From: Gyrodactylus bullatarudis | Lineage: Eukaryota; Platyhelminthes; Monogenea; Gyrodactylidea; Gyrodactylidae | Direction: 5' to 3' | Length of the DNA: 64,000 bases | Assembly (NCBI GenBank): GCA_012064415.1 | Contig: SSNU01000237.1 | Coordinates: forward strand, 1-64,000 | Shown: positions 1-11,718 of the stretch, one piece after another | Numbering within the stretch: position 1 is the first letter of the stretch | How the letters are laid out: every line of letters starts with the position of its first letter | Made by a program: the position numbers and the translations under genes | The notes under the pieces: model-generated | What the model saw: the letters and a program-made list of their open reading frames with translations, nothing else | The model's database searches: none | Told to the model about the DNA's origin: nothing

Positions 1-1
1 C

Positions 2-1785
2 ATTGCACAATCCTCTAAATTGAATCTCATCAACAATGAGTTATATTACTCAGATCTCAATAAGAGAAATCTAATAGACGCTTCAACTCAGTCAAGATTG
101 GAGTTATCAGATTCGAGCATTATGACATTTATGCCGATGCAAACCACTGAGACTATTGCTCAATCCTCTAAATTGAATCTTTCTAACGACTCCTCTTCCA
201 CTATCACTTCTTCAATGTTTAGTTCATCTGAAGCATCGTCACAGACTCAAGCTAATGTTTTATTGATGGACTCCAAATCTGATTCTCATGTCAAATTTTG
301 CCTATCAGATTCCTCATCTCAAACTGAGATTCTTTTATTTTCGAATGCATCGACCAATACTTTTTACTCCACCCCTAAGATTGTGAACGCCTTCGATTAT
401 TATTCTTGTCCCGCAAATCGCACTCAATTTGGCTCTGATCATCGGGATCTTTTCATTGATAGTCAAAGTTTCTCTGTGTTTACAACCTCGGACAAATTAG
501 AATCTAAACCTGTCAAGCTCAACAATCAAGATTCATGCTACACTTCAAAAACTATTGAATACCAATCAAAATCTACAGTTCTAGACGAAATTAATATTTC
601 TCATGCCAATATTCAAGAGTCCGCTTCTTCTCAATTCAAACTCGTTGATAGTTCAGTTGACTGTAAGCCCTCTAGTAAATTGTCTGACAAATTTGTTGTA
701 GCAAGTGTAGAAGTCGCCTCTAAGCGAATGCAAAACTCTCTCAACATTGAAGATTCAGCTAGCTATTATACTCAAAGACCTACCTCAATGCATTCAAACG
801 AGAGTGAAATGGGATATTCAGACGATTCTCTCGAAATACGTGTCAATGAATCGTTTGTTCAAACGGAAAATAATCTTAGGACCTTTGCTAACCAAGCTGA
901 CCTATATGAGCCTGAAACATTTGAAGTTGGTGTAAACACTTCTCAAAATTACGCCTATCAGTTATTTAACATGTTCGATTTGTATATGGTAAGAAATATG
1001 TGTGTGAAATACTACGACATGAGGGATTATCAAAAAAGTAAAAATGCTGACCATCTTCGTGAGAGAGGATGCAGTCCTATTCTGAATGAAGAAATTTCTA
1101 TCTCAGATTCTGTTGAACTATTCGAAAAGAAGCCAATGTCCAGTTTGGTTGACGATTTCTTCTATGCAGACAGTGGTTTTGAGCAAACGAAAAAATCTGA
1201 TGTTATCCAAAGAGGAACAATTACAATAACGGAAGAAATTATCACAGCAGAAACTGGAACTATGACTGAGTATCAAAACGAACCAGTTTCTGATAACTCT
1301 TTATCTGAAGGGGATGTTTCTTCTTACATTGAAAAGAATGAAAGTTCTTTGTATCAAAGCGCAGTATTGTCCAAGGATCTAAAGCCATCACTTAAGGAGT
1401 CAGTAACAACAAGTCCTTTTCAAGATTCAAAGTCCCATGTTATAATGCCTAGCAAAACAAGCTATATGACTAAGGTTTGTCAAACAGATCTTGATTCGAT
1501 AGAAGCCCTTGTTTTGGCCTATATTCGAGAACATCCTTCCCTTGTTACTCAGGAGACTAAAAGATACTCAGACTTTGAGCAGTCTTGTGATAGTGCCACT
1601 CAAACATCTCCAATTAGTATTGATGCATTATACACTAAACGATATGAAGATATTAATTGGCTTGATGAAGATTTCAAAGACATTGTAAGAAGAGGTTTCC
1701 TTTATGATGAATCTGATAATATTGAAGATTCCCAAGAGGAGATTCATGAGAATCCTCCGACGACATTCCGCTCGACAAAATCAAT
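2..1785 (+). CDS. Large Ser/Thr/Gln-rich exon (5' end outside window)
   Basis: A single open frame of about 595 codons ends at donor AT|GTAAGA at 1786, so the apparent stop at 1787-1789 belongs to the intron. The segment IAQSSKLNL at the left edge occurs again at about 153-180 as TIAQSSKLNL, which points to internal duplication. Motifs of the type SSQTE, FVQTE, VCQTD and ATQTS recur. The composition predicts a disordered region, with no recognised globular domain. Confidence 0.75.
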
Positions 1786-4168
1786 GTAAGATAATTTCCT
1801 TCATACTTGCCAGCATTGAAAAGTTGAATCTTCTCCCTTTTAGATCAAACATTCGAACTGTACCTCTTGTTAACCAAACAATGAACTACCAAATTCCAGT
1901 CAGTTTGACCTATGCAAATCCTTCCCAATTTGAGTACACAGTAACGCCCTCACCTCCTGCTCAATACTTTTATCATACTCCCCCAAATCCTGGGTCTATG
2001 TGAGTGGAAGGCTCTGCATTTGTTGATAAAAATATTTGATTTTTATGGTTTTTTTAGAATTATCCGTCAAGCGTCTCCAATGTGAGTACATCCTATTGAT
2101 ACTTGAGTTTATTTTCCTACACCACTTCTATCTTATGATTAAAATGATTAAATTTCAGATTAATTCGAACGAATAGTCTTTCTTCGTCTAACATATTAGA
2201 TACAAACACCCTAAACTCAAAGTAAGTATCTAAAAGGCATGCATATTTATTGAATCATTGAACCATTTGTGAATCTTGCAGCAGAGTTTATACAACAAAC
2301 ATGCCTTCCACCAGAAGAATGGGATCAGTTATATACCAACCGTCACCGCTGTGAGTTTTAAGCATAAATTTTGAATGCATGATCTAATGCAGATTGCTTA
2401 ATTCTGAGCATAACAAACTAAATTTGAAAACAGAATTCAAGGACGTACTTGATCTAAAATTAGTTTTACATGCACTTCTGTTGAAAGACATACTAGATCT
2501 GATTTTTCTCTTTGAAAACATACAAATTCTGAATAAACAACCCTTGGACATACTAGTTTTGGAAACACCCCAATATAGATTTCTTTGTTTTTTGAAAAAA
2601 AATATTTTTATTCAAGAAGTACTCAAAGTCGACAGGGAGTAACACCAAATCTTTACGAAAGCAGAAGTGGAACAAACATTTATCCAAGTTACTCAAGGTA
2701 CGTCATAGTATTGAAGTGTATATATAACTATGATTATTATTTCATAATCTTTTTCTACAGAAACAATCGTAATGACAGTTTTACAACCTCTATTTACTAT
2801 AATAAATCTCCAGTAAATATATCTCCCCAGTAAGTTAATGGGACCTTTGAAGAGATAGAGAGAGGATATTAAAGTTTGTTGATATAAAGTTGGGAACAAA
2901 AACTCGATTTTTTCATTAAAAAAAATCAAAAGAAATTCTGAAAAAAAAATATGGGCATTTTTCATGAAAATAATTTTTTCAGAATTTCTTTCTTCAAATC
3001 CATAAAATCTTTTAAAAATTCGAATTTTTGTTGAGGTTTTCGTAAAAATCATAGATTCCCAATTTCATATCAATTAGATTGATTTCATACAAAATTCATT
3101 CTAATACTTGAAAATATCCATTTTTAGGCAAATAAGAAATGATAGCTTTGCAACTTACACTTCTTTTGGTCAACAAAACAACCCTGTAGTTTACCAGACA
3201 GTCTCTCAGTAAGTTTTACATCTACATTCAATAAAAGATGTTTTTCCTTAAAAAATAATCTCTTTGTTAACAGGGGAAATAGTCTTTCAACCTCGAATAT
3301 CCTTGATAGACCCAGAGGTTTTGTTGTTCAACAGCAGGCTCCTAAGTGAGGAAAATCTCTGAAAAGGCTGACTTCATTATATAAATTTCCCTCTAATAGG
3401 TATACCTATGTGGATAGTTTGTCCTCCATATCTCATGAAGTCAAATCTGGCACTTCATACCATCAATCATCGCCCAGGTAAGTCAATCTCACGTGAGACT
3501 TTGTGATAAAATTGCTAGTCGAGATCCTAAGAAATTTTACCTCAAAAGTAGCTTCCATCTGAATTCCATTTCAAATTTATATCTCCCTCACATATGAGGT
3601 TAATAATGATATTTCATTCTTTTGATGCCTCAACAATCTTCAATAACACACATTCATGAAGCTGATAATTATTTTTATCAAAAATTTAAATTGGTGATAA
3701 AAATAATCTCCAAATCTGTAGATAAAGTGGTCCTCTTTTATTCATTAAAGAGAAAAAAATATTAATTATATAATAATCAATTTGGTACAGTTACCATTGA
3801 AGTTTCTCAAGACCTGCTGTTTTCAAACAATCTTGATTTATTGAAAATTTACTTAAATACTATTTGATTTCAATCTCTTCTAATGTATTTTCTGAATTTT
3901 CTTATTTAAGGAATTTATTATTCTCAATTTCACTCCCCAGAATAATTCGTAAAGAAAGCTCTTCCACGTCAAACATTATTGATCAGCAATTCGGATCGTA
4001 CGCCTATCAGGGATCTCCTCAGTGAGTCTTGCTTCAACTACATGTGCAAAGTTATTATTAACCGAGTACTTTCTATTTCCTCTCAGATTCTCCTACAGTT
4101 TCCACAGCTCCTCGGATGGATTATCAAAATCTAAACTAAAAGAGTTTGTCTGTCTATTTATGCAATAA
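2..4168 (+). CDS. Serine-rich protein gene, 5'-partial, with an array of small phase-2 exons
   Basis: I do not recognise this gene. Exons read by eye are 2-1785, 1844-1999, 2058-2081, 2159-2221, 2282-2350, 2617-2697, 2761-2829, 3128-3208, 3274-3345, 3400-3477, 3941-4021 and 4087-4168, with stop TAA at 4166. Every junction is GT/AG and every internal exon starts and ends in phase 2, so any one can be skipped without a frameshift. The introns are mostly 54-77 nt. The frame is open to the left edge, so the start lies outside the window. The first exon is Ser/Thr/Gln-rich and has recurring SQTE/TQT-type motifs. The small exons share a theme of IR-x-(D/E/N)-S, then STSNI(L/I)D, ending near SPx, which suggests repeated exon duplication. 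The last exon has a possible alternative phase-2 donor at 4144 (GTTTGT) that would join it to the next gene at 5035. No membrane segment or enzyme motif is visible. Confidence 0.7.
1844..3477 (+). CDS. Block of nine small symmetric exons, phase 2
   Basis: Nine exons of 24-156 nt lie in 1.6 kb and all keep one frame when spliced: 156, 24, 63, 69, 81, 69, 81, 72 and 78 nt. Donors are GTGAGT, GTAAGT, GTACGT or GTGAGG, and acceptors have pyrimidine tracts. Exons 5 and 6 have tandem acceptors (NAGNAG form, at 2279-2284 and 2614-2619) that could add or drop one residue. The peptides resemble each other, for example IRTNSLSSSNILD and GNSLSTSNILD. Confidence 0.7.
2870..3086. repeat. Foldback family B, short copy in an intron of the serine-rich gene
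   Basis: Arms GTTGATATAAAGTTGGGAA and GATTCCCAATTTCATATCAA enclose an A/T-rich loop. It lies inside the intron 2830-3127 and explains why that intron is longer than its neighbours. Confidence 0.55.
3941..4168 (+). CDS. Last two small exons of the serine-rich gene
   Basis: Exon 3941-4021 encodes another repeat unit (IIRKESSSTSNIID), and exon 4087-4168 runs to TAA. A 463-nt intron precedes them. I found no clear AATAAA within the first 300 nt after the stop, which leaves room for splicing on to 5035 instead of ending here. Confidence 0.6.
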
Positions 4169-5034
4169 GAATTTTATTAACTCAACCTGACGAACCTGTA
4201 CTTTTTTAATTTCAACAAGTATTTAATGAAGTGTGTAATTCAAATTAGGGTACTCAAAATCTGGCAACTGAGATAAAACCTCAGACCAATGAAATACAGA
4301 TGATAATCGAGTACTCTGATTGGACTAAGAATTATAATTATAATTTCGGATTCCTATGTTTTCATACCAATAATATCGATTAAGTTCATTGAGATACTCG
4401 AAATTAGCAATTTTTGGTTTTTTGGCCATAGCGGCCAAAATATTAACGCTAGCGAAATTCTGAAAGCAGACCTGAAATCAGCACAAAATTTTATTTATTA
4501 TTTATTAAACAAAATAATTTAAGAAACTAAAACAGATATAATAGTAGTATTCTTTAGATCATTTTAATCAGATTTTATTGATGATATCCGAAAAAAATTC
4601 AATCTGACGAAAATTAGGCCAATTTTTGGATTTCGAAAATGCACCAAATTTCCACTTTTTCACCTGCAGAAGTTCACTGAAATTCGTCATTACTGTGGGA
4701 AATCGAACCATTTAAATTTTTCGATTATCATGGAGCCAAAATCTTGAAGTTTAACTTTTTCTCAGAAACAGTAAGATCTTCGCTATCTCAATGGCCAAAT
4801 TTGAATTATTTGTCTAGTGTTGATCCCAAATATCATCACTTCATAGTTTTGAAATCGATGAAAATTTTCGGTTCAAAAGTTGAAAAAGTGGGAATCAACT
4901 TATAAGCTCATTCCATGTAGAATTCAAAAAATTATTTTTTTCTGTGAATCAGGAGAAAAATATCGAGGTTTTTGTAAAAATGGTAAACTCTCATCTTGTC
5001 ATGCCAACTACAGCTTTATGAACTTTTCTTACAG

Positions 5035-5374
5035 GGACTCCATCTACATCAATATGAGAGTTGACATATCCTTCTTGATTATCGATTGTGAGCTGATGGT
5101 GAGGGATCCACGTTCAAGAATTCCAGCCACGTACAAGAAAGCATTTGAGAATAAATGGATCTACAACAACGCAAAGGACGTTCTAATGTACAACTCCAAA
5201 GATCCGATTACAATTCAACAAGCAAAACTGAATGGTGACATATTCGAAACAGGAAGAAAGAAATATTACTTTTTAAGGAAATCTATCTACAAGTACAAAC
5301 CATTGATCATCTCCGGCCTTTACAACGGAACAATGACTTTCCCAGAGGCCTTAAATAAAAATATGCTGAAAAAA
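5035..5374 (+). CDS. Plakin-like repeat exon A
   Basis: This exon has 113 codons in frame from GAC at 5036 and holds two repeat-like units, around DPITIQQAKLNG and GTMTFPEALNKN. The open frame extends upstream to 4880, but that part looks like intron because a good acceptor ends at 5034. Confidence 0.55.
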
Positions 5375-7614
5375 GTTTGTTATTTCCTGATATACGAAAA
5401 TACTTTAGTATATCACAAAAAAATGCTCATCTTCTACACTCATTGAACCAGTCAAGGTTAAGTAAATTTAAATTCAGTGAAAAACACTTTTGAATGAGGC
5501 TACACATTAGTAGAAAGAAAATTAGCTTTAACATCAGATTTCAAAATTCAAAAATCACTAAATGTACTTGTCTTAAAGGACCATCTCAGTAGTTTCAATA
5601 GTGTAAAAAATGAAAAAAAATTGAATAATTAACGAATTCTCAAAGAAATAGTAAAAGTTCAAGAAACAAAATGAAAAACACCTAAACTCTCCAATAAGTA
5701 GCAAAAATGGATGGGAAGATGATATGAGTAATTTTTCTGAACAGGTAGATTTTGTTTGTATAAGAGTTAATAAAGAATCTCTCTTCGTTTCATCTCCAGG
5801 ATTATTATAAATTATACCCAAACCTTTTAAGATTTGTAAGATGAGCCTCACTACCACGTGTGTCATCTTCAACATGAAATTAAGGCTGGAAAGAGTACAA
5901 ACTCGAGTTTCAAATTGAAATGAGCCTAAGAGCTAACTTTTTATATCTTGATAAATTTCGATTTCATTATCAAAATCTTCCTATTGTTTTTTATAAAAAA
6001 ATTATTCCGCCTAATTTCATTTTAATTTAGAAACCAAATAGTTCTTCTGGGAGCTGTTCAGCATAGATTGACTATAACGTTGTTCGCTTGGTACTATGTA
6101 TGTTGTCTTTTGGCTTGTACTGGTCTGTCTACATCTATCTGTATATTGGAAAAGAAAATGAAGAAAAGGTATCACTTGAAAAATAAGGATTATGAAAATC
6201 ATAGCAGTTGTTAATTAATCACTTGAAGGAAGGAAAATTAAAATTAAAATTAGAATAAGAAAGGTTTAGATTACCCTGATATAAACATTTTGGACTCACA
6301 GAATATTTCGAATACATGTCGTATTCTTCTTCTGGCGTGAGATTCTTCAAGAAACCTTGTTTGCCCATTCAAAACATTGAAACCAATCAGATTTCTTCTC
6401 AACTTCAATCGATCAATTCCAACCAACGATTTCCAATATTTATTATTTATTTCAATCAAGTCTCCAAGGTAATCTAAACGTTTCTTTTTCCAATCCTAAT
6501 CTAAATTAATAAATTATCAGTAAAACTATTGTGATTCTTGGTTATCAAGAAATACTACACCTTTTTTGCAGTTAGACCAATACAAGCTAGAATAGATACA
6601 ATACTTGGGTAACAAGCGAACAACGTTATAGTTCAATATTATATGGTAACTAGTGGATTCGCAGTGTTTCCTAAAATTGGAGAAAAATATTTATCAATAA
6701 ATATATATCAATTCAAGCAATCTATTGATATTTAGATAAACTTTTTCTAATTTACTGAAGAAATAACTAATAGGAACTAACTGATAGTGACCAATAACGA
6801 AAACGCTTTTGTTTTTGTATGAAGACGAAGAAAAGTTATGTAATAGAAACTTAGATTTGATTAATGAGAAGCAAGCTTAAGTGTATAAAAGACAAAAATA
6901 AAGCCATCTGATTGGTCAGCCACTTTTTTCGGTTCTGATCGAGATTACGGCCTAACTAAGGCTAAATCTAGAAACATGGTCCGCAGGGTAATCTATGACT
7001 GGTTAAAATTTTATGAAAATTGGTTGGGTAGTTTATTTTTTATAGCAATAGAGTTTAATTTGCAAAGATTTGGTTTCATCTCAAAATTTTTAGCAATTCT
7101 TCAAATACATGGATAAGAACCTTCTCACGTACAAAATTAGAAACAATAAAGGTGAATGGATCAGTATGGAAAATGCCATTTCTTCTGGTCTCATATCCAG
7201 TGAAGAGAATGAGGAAGAGAGGACATTTAGCTATAAAGAGGAAAATGTCTGCTATGAAGTAAGCCAACACGAAATATATATATTTTATCAATCTTTAATC
7301 TGTTTAATTAAAATATACAGCTCTATGAGGTGATAGTTGGCTCACAGAGACTCACCATTGATGAGGCTGTTAGAGAGGAAATTGTCGATATTGACAACGG
7401 TCATTTGGTCCTACAAGATGAGACAACCAACAAAGATGTAAAAATTCTTCTTGACGAGGCTGTTGAGATGAAGCTAGTCTCTGGTAAGGAAATTAGTCCC
7501 CTAGAAACCGACGGACTACTCAACAATGCTGATATAAAAATGGTCGAGATTAATCTTGAAACAAAGATTATAGAGGAAGAAGAAGATGGTGATGAAATTG
7601 GCAATAACAACTAA
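5035..7614 (+). CDS. Plakin-like short-repeat protein, three 3' exons
   Basis: Exons 5035-5374, 7094-7258 and 7321-7614 (TAA at 7612) splice into one frame. The first begins in phase 2 after TTTCTTACAG, and the others join in phase 0. The donor at 5375 is weak (GTTTGT). The product carries about five units of roughly 40 residues with the theme (I/L/M)(T/S)xx(E/Q)A(x3)G(L/I)(I/V), as in PITIQQAKLNG, GTMTFPEALNKN, WISMENAISSGLIS and LTIDEAVREEIVD. This resembles the repeats of plakins and spectraplakins, which bind intermediate filaments or serve as spacers. It ends in an acidic tail, EEEEDGDEIGNNN. An AATAAA lies at 7655. The first exon fits in phase behind the serine-rich gene (exon ending at 4021 or 4143), so the two may be one gene. 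The family call is inferred from the motif pattern only. Confidence 0.55.
5375..7093 (+). other. Intron of the plakin-like gene carrying an inverted-end repeat
   Basis: No coding exon was recognised here. About 6028-6640 is a repeat whose two ends are inverted around TATAACGTTGTTCGCTTG and which recurs at 47471-47794 and in part at 29416-29556. The rest is AT-rich and unremarkable. Confidence 0.5.
6028..6640. repeat. Inverted-end repeat family A, copy 1
   Basis: The left end has ACCAAATAGTTCTTC then GATTGACTATAACGTTGTTCG. The right end at 6612-6640 has the reverse complement around CGAACAACGTTATAG. An internal stretch, TCAAGAAATACTACACCTTT, is shared with copies at 29 kb and 47 kb. This has the shape of a non-autonomous DNA element; the superfamily cannot be read. 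Confidence 0.5.
7094..7258 (+). CDS. Plakin-like repeat exon B
   Basis: The exon begins after TTTTTAG with CAA TTC TTC and ends at GAA|GTAAGC, phase 0 at both ends. It contains the unit GEWISMENAISSGLIS. Confidence 0.6.
7321..7614 (+). CDS. Plakin-like repeat exon C with stop
   Basis: The exon begins after ATATACAG with CTC TAT GAG, contains two repeat units (LTIDEAVREEIVD and ILLDEAVEMKLV), and ends with an acidic tail and TAA. The intron before it is only 62 nt. Confidence 0.65.
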   Translation, partial: LYEVIVGSQRLTIDEAVREEIVDIDNGHLVLQDETTNKDVKILLDEAVEMKLVSGKEISPLETDGLLNNADIKMVEINLETKIIEEEEDGDEIGNNN

Positions 7615-7654
7615 AAACAACAGAAAGTGCAATGATTTAGCAATGCCGAGAAAA

Positions 7655-7660
7655 AATAAA
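7655..7660 (+). terminator. Polyadenylation signal AATAAA after plakin-like gene
   Basis: AATAAA lies 41 nt after the TAA at 7612-7614, in an A-rich context. It supports this being a true 3' end. Confidence 0.5.
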
Positions 7661-8414
7661 GATTTACATTGATTGTTATAAATATTGTTATATAGAGTAT
7701 AAACAATTCTGAGATGAACAGAAATACTATGTCCGAAGTTGAGTTGATAACATTTTCTTGTTGTTTGTTTTTATCATTAATTATATTAATTAGTAATTAC
7801 TATTATTATTATAATTATCAATTATTATTATTATGAATTGCAAATAAATTTAATAAAATCCAAGCCTTTTGTTTGAATGACCAAATGATGTGTTTTCGTG
7901 CGTAGTAGGAAAGTCTCAATACGCATTGTATATGCTCTATATATGAGTGGCGTAGTATGCAACAAATCTTCTACTTATGTGTACGCCAAATATGGAGATG
8001 ATAAAATCTTCAATCTTGGCGAATCTTACACTTTGACGCACAACATAAATATTAGAGGTAGATGAAAATCGTCTTGAAAGAAAAAAATCGACGCGGATCA
8101 TTAGATTCCCAACAGTTTAAGGTGTTTTCAATCGAATAAGCTCCATTCTAAATAAAAATATTCAATTTTTATATTATTTATGACTCTCACAACATGCAGA
8201 TTTTCAAACATTTTTTATTATCGTACAAATTATTTCACTTTTGTATTTATCTTTTTTTTCAATATAGAATTTTTTTTTCTAACAAAAAAAATCTTGTACT
8301 CTTTGAATTTCATAAGTATCAAATTAACCCTTCATGACATGAAGGCTTCATGTCCCAAATTATTTTTTCTCATTACACAAATAAGAAAATTGGTAACCGT
8401 ACCAAAATAATTAA
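7661..8414. other. Intergenic DNA, nothing recognised
   Basis: AT-rich sequence with A/T microsatellite at 7770-7840. A short dispersed piece around 8330-8370 (CTTCATGTCCCAAATTATTT) recurs at about 32978. No gene was seen. Confidence 0.4.
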
Positions 8415-8629
8415 CCCTTTCAGTGCCGATGGACATAATGTCCATTTTCCAATTTTTTTGAACCTTCATAACTCTGCCAGTTTGATAAGTTTCTGGATCA
8501 ATTAAAGTTTAAATTGAAGCCCACAATGTAAACTTGCATTAGTAATATTTTTGGCCAAATAACTTGGTATCTTCATAGGTAAATTTTGGTTTTTATAAAA
8601 ATTGTGAAATAGTCTCGGCACCGAAAGGG
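8415..8629. mobile_element. piggyBac-type MITE, copy 1
   Basis: A 215-bp element is flanked by TTAA at 8411-8414 and 8630-8633. It begins CCCTTTCAGTGCCGA and ends TCGGCACCGAAAGGG, near-perfect inverted termini of the form used by piggyBac elements, which target TTAA. It has no coding capacity. A related copy in opposite orientation is at 52918-53118. Confidence 0.75.
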
Positions 8630-9021
8630 TTAAGCTGATTCCGAATCTGAATTCCTTTTTAAAAGCCGAATTATCATTTAAAAGATAATAGAGGTTAAAA
8701 TTGGCATTTTTGGTAAATTGGACTACGCCTCAGGATTAATTACGCATCTTTATCTATCCAAGGCCAATCTACGTTTCCTTGCTGCATCTGGAAGCCTTCT
8801 TTGAAAGAAGTAACTTCTTTCTAAATTTCACTCCCAAATTAACACTTTTTTGAGGTTGAAAAATTGGAAATTTTCAAAATTCGAAAAACAAACAAATTTT
8901 GGTGTATATTTTATCTGGAAAGTAAGGAAAAGAATTATTTTTTCTGAATTCCATAATGAAATTTGAGGCTCAAATTTTGAGCTAATATTTTTCCGAAAAA
9001 ATTGAAGATAGATTTTCAAAA

Positions 9022-10189
9022 AGGGGTATTTACCGTTATGGTTTGTCGGACATGCTATTCTCCTAAAATGGTATGTCTGAGAATTATTATCTCCGTTATG
9101 TTTAGTCAAATAACACGGTGTTATTATAAGGACTAATATATACACTAAACTTCCTAAAAAATGTATTAGAGCTAAACCGGGCGGTAAGGACTTTTTTGCC
9201 TAATATATGAGTAGGAGTATGAAATTTATAATTTTTCAGAAACCAGTTGACATTTTGCTTGACCATAAATGAGTTATTTTTCATTATTTCGAGCCGAGAT
9301 TCCAGCATTGGTAAAAAGATTTTTGTAAAAAGTTTTGGTTTCAAGTTTTTTTCATTTTTCCCATTCAAGACTAATGTTGGATGACGTCATCATCCATATG
9401 GGGTCTCCTAGGGTAAAAAGTTCTAAAGACCCCCTTTTTTTCGAATACAAAATAGAGTAAAAAGGACTCAAAGATAGGTTTGTTTTTGGTTAAGTTATCC
9501 AAAAGGAAAGAATTGTTTTTGTTTGTACAGTAGAGTAAGCAAATCTCATGATGTGTGATTGCCGAAAAAAAGGGGGTCTTTAGAACTTTTTACCCTAGGA
9601 GACCCCATATGGATGATGACGTCATCCAACATTAGTCTTGAATGGGAAAAATGAAAAAAACTTGAAACCAAAACTTTTTACAAAAATCTCGTCTTTGAAC
9701 CTTTATATATCTAAGATGAAATAATATTTTAGCCCTAAATTTAAGGAACCTAGATAACTTTTTATTCTGTGTCGATTGGTGCTAATTTCATGACGATTGA
9801 ACGAAAAAAATTTAACTTTGTTTTGGCTAAAGCAAACTGAATAAAAATTCGCATAAAGATAGAACATGAAAAGAATAAGCCAATGCTGGAATTTCGGCTC
9901 GAAATAATGAAAAATAACTCATTTATGGTCAAGCAAAATGTCAACTGGTTTCTGAAAAATTATAAATTTCATACTCCTACTCATAAGTAATCATAAAAGT
10001 ATTTCCATTATGGTTTGTTTTTTTCTGTAATACTATTACAGTGTAATAGTAAGTTTTACTAAAATATTTCTTTCATGGTTCCCCCCCCCCTTAATGTTAG
10101 GCCTTGTTTATTTTACTGTTATAGTAGGGGATTATTTCACTTATGGTCTGTTCATATTTTTTTTCTTTTTTCGTTTAACTCAAATCTTA
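9022..10189 (+). repeat. MULE left terminal inverted repeat, interrupted
   Basis: 9022-9140 and about 10000-10189 match the right repeat (11719-11996) in inverse. The two parts are separated by a foldback insertion. A run of ten or more C at 10081-10091 is a length difference from the right copy. Confidence 0.7.
9141..9999. mobile_element. Foldback element nested in the MULE left repeat
   Basis: Arms at about 9205-9440 and 9563-9985 are inverse complements. The outer parts share GAGTAGGAGTATGAAATTTA, and the inner parts share GGATGACGTCATC and GGGTCTCCTAGGGT. About 180 bp in the right arm (9700-9882) has no partner on the left. It interrupts the sequence GGACTAATATA...TTTCCATTATGG, which is continuous in the right MULE repeat, so it inserted after the MULE was complete. 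Confidence 0.7.
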
Positions 10190-10285
10190 TACTTGTTACT
10201 ATTATGTTGTTTATTCTCATGCGCATACATGCTCTGAAGTAAGGTTTATTTTTATATTTTAGATAAAAACTATGATTATTAATCA

Positions 10286-11504
10286 TTGATTAATAAGAAA
10301 AATAGTGTGGAAATTCTGAAATCTCATTCTATTGACTATAAAAAGTTTGCCCCTAATGATGGATTGGAACTTTTACGCAATGAACACAGCATTTCTACTT
10401 CTTACCAGACAATGTGGCTAAGTAACTCTTTTTCAGATGATTTAAACTCATATGACAAGCTTATTGGCTTTTTAAATGCCCATTATATTATTACAAACCC
10501 TGGAACCATAATTGATGTTAAAAAACTAGATAATCAACTGGAAACTATGTTCCTCTCATTCAATATCTCAATAAAAGCTTTTTCTAATGCACTCCCCATA
10601 ATAGCAGTAGACGGTTGTCATTTCAAGTCAAATCATAATCACATCATTCAAATGGCGACTGGTTTGGATGGAAATGGACAACTTTATCCCTTGGCATTCT
10701 CCTTGGTACCAACTGAATCTGAAGATTATTGGAGCTACTTCTTCATTCAATTAAATAAGTGCTTAAACCTACATGAAAGAAAGAACTTTGCTATCTTATC
10801 TGACAGAGAAAAGGGACTAATTAATGCTATCAAAAAAGAATTACCAACATGCCATCATTCGTATTGCCTTTTCCATATAGGAAAAAGTATTCAGAGAAAA
10901 TACAAGAAAAACATGAACGGACATATTTGGAAGGTAGCTACTTCTAAAAATTACAATGACCTCTCTGATGCAATGGAGAAAATTAAGAAGATAGACGAAG
11001 AAGTTCATAAGTATTTGTGTGATATAAATATGGTCCATTGGACTGATTTCTATTTTCCTGTATGTCGTTACGGTCATCTGACCTCTAATTTAGCTGAGTC
11101 AGCTAACTCAGCGATCAATGAAATAAGAATGCTACATCCATTTAACGCATTATATAAGATTTGAGGAGAGATACCAATTTTACAAGTCTAAAAACGGGAT
11201 ATATTCACGTGAGCAAATTATTCAATTATGGAAATTCAAAATTAAATGATAAAAACGTGTAGATAAATTCTCAAAAGTGTATGAAACTTTATCTGTGGAA
11301 GCAAAGAAGCTCAAGGTAGTGAAGGTTTCTGCAGCTCTCTCAGTGCCTATATACAATGTTCAAGATCAAAAGGAGACAAATAAAGAACGAATTGTCGACT
11401 TGGAAAATGGAAGTTGCTCCTGTGATGAAATAAGACACACTGGCCATCCTTGTGTACATCTTCTAGCTGTAATTTATCGTGAAAATAAAGAAGATGATAA
11501 ATAA
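10286..11504 (+). pseudogene. MULE transposase, frameshifted remnant
   Basis: The first open stretch (10286-11164) carries a MULE transposase core: AVDGCHFK (first acidic residue), LSDREKGL (second), the CLFHIGKS segment, and NLAESANSAINE near the third acidic site. Near 11160 the frame shifts, and the following stretch contains in-frame stops. From 11277 a SWIM-type zinc motif is readable (CSCDEIRHTGHPCVHLLAV, the CxC...CxH pattern). The N-terminal DNA-binding part is not visible. The coding region is broken, so this copy is very unlikely to be active. Confidence 0.8.
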
Positions 11505-11718
11505 ATGATTCATTTAAAATCAAGTCTCTTAAAGAGATTTATGAAAGGAACATCATTGCTATTGATTTTGATTACGTGATAAAGACACCTTTAGTTGAAT
11601 ACAAACAAAATAGAAAAAGAGAACGGCCAAGTAAAAATAGGATTAAAGGCATTGAAGAGAAATGATGGGATAATTAATAAATTTTTGGTATTTCATATTT
11701 CTTATTAATACAAGATTC

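Noticed and set aside
4880..5034. Upstream part of the open frame before plakin-like exon A
   Set aside because: A good acceptor (TTTCTTACAG) ends at 5034 and the sequence before it looks like intron; the frame is open by chance.
10081..10091. Poly-C run
   Set aside because: Length variation of a homopolymer within the MULE repeat, no further meaning seen.
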